Source: an uncultured Oscillospiraceae bacterium
Lineage (GTDB): Bacteria > Bacillota > Clostridia > Oscillospirales > Acutalibacteraceae
Length of the DNA stretch: 11,088 nt
Assembly (NCBI GenBank): GCA_958451705.1
Contig: CAUDRD010000031.1
Location: 1 to 11,088 of the forward strand
Direction: 5' to 3'
Position 1 is the stretch's first letter. Each line of letters starts with the position of its first letter. Of this stretch, positions 7,666-11,088 are shown piece after piece. The translations under genes were made by a program, and so were the position numbers. The notes under the pieces are model-generated. The model worked only from the letters and a program-made list of their open reading frames with translations. It was not told where the DNA came from and searched no databases.

Positions 7666-8397
7666 TTAATCATTTTTAATTTCACCACATATACGGCAGT
7701 TTGGGTCACGGGCGACGGGAACCTTTTCAAGTGTGAGACGAACTCCGTCGTAAAGGAGCATCTCACCGGGAATAGGATTTTTTTCAAGAAGCATTTCTAT
7801 TGCAGTATTTGCCATAAGAGAAGCTATAACGGAGCTTACCGCTCCGAGAGCCGTTCCGCTTTCCCTTTTTGCCGAAGTATGGGCATAAAAGCATTCAAGA
7901 CAGGGAGTCTTGCCGTATTCAATTGCCATAAGAGCTCCATAAAGTCCTTCCACGCCTCCGTTAATAAGAGGAACGTTTCGCTTTGCACAGACTCTGTTTA
8001 AAAGCAGCCTTGTGGCAATATTATCGGCAGCTACAATTACCATATCTTTTCCGTCCACAAGTGGCTCTACGTTATTTGGACGTGCATGGTGATGTATTGC
8101 GTCGATCTGTATTTCGGGATTAAATCTCCTGAGCCTTACGGCAGCCATATCAGCTTTTCGAAAACCTATCTCCGCCTGAGTATACAAAAACTGACGGTTC
8201 AAATTTCCCATTGAGACATAGTCTCCGTCCACTATTGTCAGATGTCCTATACCGGCTCCGGCAAGAGCATAAAGCAGCGGAGCGCCTAGTCCTCCGGCTC
8301 CTACAACCAGCAAGCTGGATTGTGCAAGCTTCTTTTGACCTTCTGTACCGATTTGTGGTATATCAATCTGCCTTTCGTATCTGTTTTCAGTTTCCAT
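7666..8397 (-). CDS. moeB: MoeB/ThiF/HesA-family adenylyltransferase for the MoaD-like carrier
   Basis: The 243-residue protein is an E1-like enzyme that should adenylylate the C-terminal glycine of the sulfur carrier encoded just upstream. It has the nucleotide-binding GAGGLGAP (33-40), DGDYVSMGNLNRQF (57-70), Lys81, AADN with Arg130, and two CxxC pairs (C166/C169 and C234/C237) matching the zinc site of MoeB and ThiF. There is no cysteine between C169 and C234, so the cysteine found at the crossover loop in E. coli MoeB (TCVEAG region) is absent. Because MoeB works mainly as an adenylating enzyme, this need not abolish function. GGAGGA sits nine bases before the ATG. ThiF or HesA roles are alternatives, but the MoaD neighbour favours cofactor synthesis. 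Confidence 0.85.
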   Translation of the reverse strand: METENRYERQIDIPQIGTEGQKKLAQSSLLVVGAGGLGAPLLYALAGAGIGHLTIVDGDYVSMGNLNRQFLYTQAEIGFRKADMAAVRLRRFNPEIQIDAIHHHARPNNVEPLVDGKDMVIVAADNIATRLLLNRVCAKRNVPLINGGVEGLYGALMAIEYGKTPCLECFYAHTSAKRESGTALGAVSSVIASLMANTAIEMLLEKNPIPGEMLLYDGVRLTLEKVPVARDPNCRICGEIKND

Positions 8398-8415
8398 TTC
8401 TCAGCTTCCTCCGTT

Positions 8416-8664
8416 TTAACCACCGCCGCAGACCGGAACAAATTCCACAACGCTGTTCTCCTCTACCGGAGTGCGGAAACCTTTCTCGCTGCCGGCATTA
8501 CAGTGGTCAACAATTATATGGCATCTCTTAGCCTCATGGTAAAGTTCCGAACCGTGAGCTTTTTTAATTTTTGAGAGCACTTGGGAAACCGTTGCTCCTG
8601 GGAAATTTTCTTCCTTAATGCCCATTTTTGCGGCAAGTTCGCCGTAATAACGTACCGTTGCCAT
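8416..8664 (-). CDS. moaD: MoaD-like molybdopterin synthase sulfur carrier
   Basis: This small ubiquitin-like protein has 82 residues from the chosen start, the normal MoaD length. It opens with MATVRYYGELAAKMG, typical of the first beta strand and helix, and ends in VEFVPVCGGG, giving the free C-terminal Gly-Gly that is thiocarboxylated in MoaD proteins. The start is taken as the ATG at 8664, ten bases after AAAGGAGG; the in-frame ATG at 8673 is only one base from that site, too close to be used well. It follows the AOR gene by 5 bases and precedes the MoeB-like gene. No MoaE partner is encoded here. Some AOR loci carry MoaD-like genes, so specialised service to the tungsten cofactor is plausible. 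Confidence 0.9.
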   Translation of the reverse strand: MATVRYYGELAAKMGIKEENFPGATVSQVLSKIKKAHGSELYHEAKRCHIIVDHCNAGSEKGFRTPVEENSVVEFVPVCGGG

Positions 8665-8669
8665 GGAAT

Positions 8670-10574
8670 TCATCCCTCCTTTCTTCCCGGAACGGGAATT
8701 CCAAGTTTTTTAAGTCGTTTAGCCGTTGGTACACCCTTTGAATCCCATCCTCTGACCTTGTAATAAATAGGAAGCATTGTTTTTAAATCTACAACTGTAT
8801 CCTTCCGTTTCGGGTCCTGTTGTACTTTAGTAAGACGGTCGGGAAGAGAATCGTCTTCACAGGTAAGCCCTTCACGAAGATTATACAGTCTTTCAGTATT
8901 GTATCCTCTCTCTCCTACGGTTATAAATTTACCCATTGTCATAGGTATTCCTGTAGCAAGTTTTATGGATTTGCTGTGAGGCATAAGCATCATGTTTACA
9001 GGCAAAATCCAAGGCATAAAGTGCCAAACCTTACCCAAAATGGGGCGTGCCGAAAGAAGCGCTTGACCGAAAGCTCTACTGACAAAACTTGCTGAGCCAA
9101 ATTTAAAAATCAGTGACGGCACAATAGCCTGCATTGTGAAAAGACAGAATCCTGCCGCAGAGCAGGCCTCCATGGCATTTTGGAAAAAGACAGTAAGCTC
9201 AGGCTTCCCCTTTGAAGTTTGCGGATTCATGCTTACAACTCCTACCGATTCCATAAGGGCAAGATATCCGCCGTTGAGATGGCAGCCTCCCCTGTTGGAG
9301 GTAGCGTATCCAAGTCCCATACCTGTACTTCTTCTGGGCTCATATGCGGCAAGTTCAAGACCCTTGGAGTGAATGGCAAACTCTTTTCCGCCATACTTTT
9401 CACTAAGCCTCTTACTGCCCTCAGCCAGCTCACCTACTTTTCCCCGGCGGTAAGCTATATCGCTGATAGCCTTGCGTAAATCTTCAACACATCCGAATTT
9501 AAGCCCGAAATCAGCCATTCCTTTTTCCTGAAGCTCCATGGCAAAAGCGATAGTTCCTCCAAGAGAAATTGTATCCATACCTAAAACATCGGCGTCGTAG
9601 TTTATGGCATTAATTAAATCCAAATCGTTGCTGTCAATATTTGATCCGAAAAGGCAGAGGGTTTCGTATTCCGGACCCTTTACCTCTTTTCCGTCAACTT
9701 TGACTCTTCTCTCACAGCGTATGGGACAGCTTACGCATCCGCTGTTTCTGACAAGCTTTGTTTCTGCAAGAGTTTCTCCGCTTATATCATGAGCGTGCTC
9801 ATACTGACCCTTATTAAAATTATGAGTGGGAAGAGCACTGGAAGCGTTTGCTTTTGACAGTAGTCCCGCAGAGCCGTATCTAGGTAAACCGTTTCCTGTC
9901 ATAGGATGCTTTTTTAGGGCATCCACCCACTTTTTTGTATGTTTTGCAAAACCTTCGGGGTCATATTTTTCCACCGCCTTCGTTCCGAAAGCGATTATTG
10001 CCTTTAAATTTTTGCTTCCCATTACAGCACCGGCACCACAGCGTCCCGCAACACGTTCACCACTTGCAGCAAGAGCATATCTCACGAGATTTTCTCCAGC
10101 CGGTCCAATAACCAGCTTTCCGTATCTTTTAGGAAGCTTTTCCTGTGTTTCTTCAGTATTAAGTCCTGCAAGCTCCGGACATTTCTCAATTCGTATGTCG
10201 CCGTCCTCAATGATTATCTTGCTAAGCTCAGCAGCCTTTCCTGTTATAATAAGCCCATCGAATCCGGCTTTTTTCAGCAGCATACCGAATGTGCCTCCGC
10301 AGTTTGAAGAGGCAATACCGCCGGTAAGTACATTTTTAAAGGTCATATTAAAGCGTCCCGAACTGGGAGCCCCGGTTCCGTTCATAGGTCCTGTATTTAC
10401 AATAAGTACAGCTTCGGGAGCAAAACAGTCTATACCGGGCTCCGTAAAATCCGTAAGCAGTCTCGCACCTAAAGATTTTCCTCCGAGATAATTGGAAAAA
10501 AGCTCCTTTGAAATGGAATATTTTTCCCATTTTCCAGTTTCTAAATTAATTTTTGCATATATAGGCAGAATCAT
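8670..10574 (-). CDS. aor: Tungsten-containing aldehyde:ferredoxin oxidoreductase, catalytic subunit
   Basis: This 634-residue enzyme of the AOR family oxidises aldehydes to carboxylic acids with a tungsten bis-pyranopterin cofactor and passes electrons through a 4Fe-4S cluster. N-terminal cofactor-binding motifs include MNGTGAPSSGRF (64-75) and SSNCGGTFG (89-97). Cluster ligands are C280-x2-C283-x3-C287 plus a distal Cys, most likely C477 in GFCLF (C471 is nearby). GPEYET (300-305) and CHLNGG (431-436, His432) match the active-site Glu and His regions of Pyrococcus furiosus AOR. The C-terminus has NLREG and LPIYYKVRGWDSKGVPT. The ATG at 10574 shares ATGA with the stop of the polyferredoxin gene and has a GGTGGAG site; an in-frame start at 10616 would add 14 residues from inside that gene. 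Substrate range cannot be predicted. A methionine- and proline-rich stretch at about 508-548 looks somewhat extended. Confidence 0.95.
   Translation of the reverse strand: MILPIYAKINLETGKWEKYSISKELFSNYLGGKSLGARLLTDFTEPGIDCFAPEAVLIVNTGPMNGTGAPSSGRFNMTFKNVLTGGIASSNCGGTFGMLLKKAGFDGLIITGKAAELSKIIIEDGDIRIEKCPELAGLNTEETQEKLPKRYGKLVIGPAGENLVRYALAASGERVAGRCGAGAVMGSKNLKAIIAFGTKAVEKYDPEGFAKHTKKWVDALKKHPMTGNGLPRYGSAGLLSKANASSALPTHNFNKGQYEHAHDISGETLAETKLVRNSGCVSCPIRCERRVKVDGKEVKGPEYETLCLFGSNIDSNDLDLINAINYDADVLGMDTISLGGTIAFAMELQEKGMADFGLKFGCVEDLRKAISDIAYRRGKVGELAEGSKRLSEKYGGKEFAIHSKGLELAAYEPRRSTGMGLGYATSNRGGCHLNGGYLALMESVGVVSMNPQTSKGKPELTVFFQNAMEACSAAGFCLFTMQAIVPSLIFKFGSASFVSRAFGQALLSARPILGKVWHFMPWILPVNMMLMPHSKSIKLATGIPMTMGKFITVGERGYNTERLYNLREGLTCEDDSLPDRLTKVQQDPKRKDTVVDLKTMLPIYYKVRGWDSKGVPTAKRLKKLGIPVPGRKEG
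8675..8682 (-). promoter_or_regulatory. Ribosome binding site deciding the moaD start
   Basis: AAAGGAGG lies ten bases before the ATG at 8664 but only one base before the ATG at 8673. The inner ATG is therefore preferred. Confidence 0.7.
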
Positions 10575-10770
10575 TTTGCTCCACCCTCTTTCATAGTTAT
10601 TGCTCCTAAGGGACATGCTTTTTCACAGAGACTGCAGCCGACGCATTTTTCCGGCTTTACAAGCACTGCAAACACATCAAGATCCCCAGGCTTTGTGGGA
10701 TATGAAATTTCCAAACAGGAAAAGCCGCAGGCAAGCACACACATTGCACACGCACTGCATCGTGCACTTA
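10571..10770 (-). pseudogene. Polyferredoxin, C-terminal half (clusters 3 and 4), out of frame with its N-terminal half
   Basis: This frame encodes the second half of a four-cluster ferredoxin. It contains C-x2-C-x2-C-x3-C (CSACAMCVLAC, first Cys codon at 10757-10759), then CGFSCLEISYP, then a second CVGCSLCEKACPLGAI motif, and ends in KEGGAK. The frame is open back to a GTG at 10858, but upstream of about 10770 it overlaps the well-formed cluster 2 coding sequence in the other frame and reads as unrelated sequence with no ribosome binding site, so it is not an independent gene. It is +1 relative to the N-terminal half: one extra base or two missing bases near 10757-10770, or a longer deletion, would explain the break. 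Its stop overlaps the AOR start (ATGA). Together the halves give about 131 residues, like the AorA/WorS-type small subunits that carry electrons from AORs. Confidence 0.8.
10579..10585 (-). promoter_or_regulatory. Ribosome binding site for the AOR gene
   Basis: GGTGGAG, within a longer AG-rich stretch, lies four bases before the ATG at 10574 and supports that start over the one at 10616. Confidence 0.65.
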
Positions 10771-10973
10771 TCCTTTGGAAGCTTTTCCGCTGTTGTACCG
10801 TCAGATTTGACAATGGCTCCTTTAGCGCAGACATTTCCGCATACACCGCATTCAACACATCGTTTTTCTTCGATTTTATGTTTCTGCTTTACAGTACCGG
10901 TAATGGCGCCCACAGGACAGTTTCGTGCACACAGAGTACATCCTATACATAAATCAGTAATGCGATATGCCAT
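10677..10973 (-). CDS. Polyferredoxin, N-terminal half (clusters 1 and 2), probable AOR electron-transfer subunit
   Basis: This is the first gene of the operon. The frame encodes two ferredoxin-type motifs, C9-x2-C12-x2-C15-x3-C19-P and C39-x2-C42-x2-C45-x3-C49, each followed by the usual GAI. After KLPKDK (residue 69, codon at 10767-10769) the frame runs into a non-ferredoxin tail (CVCNVCACLRLFLFGNF) and stops at 10677, while two further 4Fe-4S motifs continue in another frame to 10571. The intact gene would therefore span 10571-10973. The ATG at 10973 has GGAGGG seven bases upstream; an in-frame TTG at 10988 lies before that site. Four-cluster small subunits are known beside bacterial AOR catalytic subunits and relay electrons to ferredoxin or another acceptor. 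Either the break is a sequencing or assembly error, or the gene is damaged. If translated as it stands, only two clusters would form. Confidence 0.8.
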   Translation of the reverse strand: MAYRITDLCIGCTLCARNCPVGAITGTVKQKHKIEEKRCVECGVCGNVCAKGAIVKSDGTTAEKLPKDKCTMQCVCNVCACLRLFLFGNFISHKAWGS

Positions 10974-11007
10974 AAACACTCCCTCCAAAAGAAATAACTT
11001 TTTTATT

Positions 11008-11036
11008 AGTATATCAATTTAAATAGAAAAAGTCAA
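11008..11036 (-). promoter_or_regulatory. Sigma-A type promoter of the operon
   Basis: On the minus strand TTGACT (-35, 11031-11036) and TATACT (-10, 11008-11013) are separated by exactly 17 bases. TGA immediately precedes the -10 box, giving an extended -10. Each hexamer differs from consensus at one base. Transcription should start near 11001, leaving a leader of about 28 bases before the polyferredoxin ATG. That leader is too short to hold a molybdenum/tungsten cofactor riboswitch. Surrounding DNA is very AT-rich, as expected. Confidence 0.85.
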
Positions 11037-11046
11037 TTAAAAAAGG

Positions 11047-11076
11047 TGCAATGTTAACAAAATATCAAATATTGCA
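11047..11076. repeat. Imperfect inverted repeat upstream of the promoter, possible operator
   Basis: The arms TGCAATGTT (11047-11055) and AATATTGCA (11068-11076) are inverted, matching at eight of nine positions with a 12-base spacer that contains further AT-rich sequence. The repeat lies ten bases upstream of the -35 box, where an activator would usually bind. No regulator gene is present in the window, and the binding protein is unknown. In AT-rich DNA such a repeat could arise by chance. Confidence 0.4.
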
Positions 11077-11088
11077 TTTATAATATTG

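Noticed and set aside
9826..10491. 221-codon open frame on the plus strand, opposite the AOR gene
   Set aside because: The translation has no recognisable family and is rich in Ser, Pro and Phe as expected of an antisense shadow. The minus strand encodes clear AOR motifs throughout.
10771..10858. GTG-started extension of the C-terminal ferredoxin frame
   Set aside because: It has no ribosome binding site, and its codons overlap a well-formed 4Fe-4S motif in the other frame, so it is a shadow upstream of the frameshift.
11051..11061. Rex-type redox operator containing GTTAAC
   Set aside because: Only one half resembles the clostridial Rex site. The second half-site at the expected spacing is absent, so it is not called as a Rex operator.
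10974..11088. Molybdenum/tungsten cofactor riboswitch or small RNA in the leader
   Set aside because: The promoter lies so close to the first ATG that the leader is only about 28 bases. No complex secondary structure can fit.

Overview
The window reads as one minus-strand operon for a tungsten-dependent aldehyde:ferredoxin oxidoreductase (AOR), together with tungstate uptake and most of the pathway for its pterin cofactor. Strong GGAGG-type ribosome binding sites, some GTG/TTG alternatives, an AT-rich sigma-A type promoter and the protein content suggest an anaerobic Bacillota (Clostridia-like) bacterium. That assignment is inference; no rRNA or taxonomic marker is present.

Transcription runs from right to left. 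A near-consensus promoter at 11008-11036, with an upstream imperfect inverted repeat at 11047-11076, precedes a polyferredoxin gene at 10571-10973. That gene encodes four 4Fe-4S motifs but is split by a frameshift between clusters 2 and 3. The AOR catalytic subunit (8670-10574) follows, then a MoaD-like sulfur carrier (8416-8664), a MoeB/ThiF-type adenylyltransferase (7666-8397) and a tungstate ABC transporter tupA-tupB-tupC (5450-7644). After these come moeA (4282-5481), a second MoeA fused to a periplasmic-binding-protein-like domain (2353-4257), moaC (1874-2362), moaA (946-1881) and a MOSC-MogA/MoaB fusion (18-941). Gaps between genes are at most 24 bases and many genes overlap, so co-transcription and translational coupling are likely.

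The genes form a nearly self-contained pathway. TupABC imports tungstate. MoaA and MoaC convert GTP to cyclic pyranopterin monophosphate. MoaD, activated by the MoeB-like protein, should supply sulfur for molybdopterin. The MogA domain adenylylates molybdopterin and the MoeA proteins insert the metal. The AOR uses the W-cofactor to oxidise aldehydes and passes electrons to the polyferredoxin. Two expected pieces are absent: MoaE, the large subunit of molybdopterin synthase, and any flavin/NAD(P)H subunit. Absence of a nucleotide-adding enzyme (MobA/MocA) fits an AOR-type bis-molybdopterin cofactor, which carries no nucleotide.

I do not see a wholly new system here. The points worth a second look are the polyferredoxin frameshift, the paired MoeA proteins with one carrying a ligand-binding domain, the missing MoaE, the E1-like enzyme without the usual cysteine, and the possible operator upstream of the promoter.
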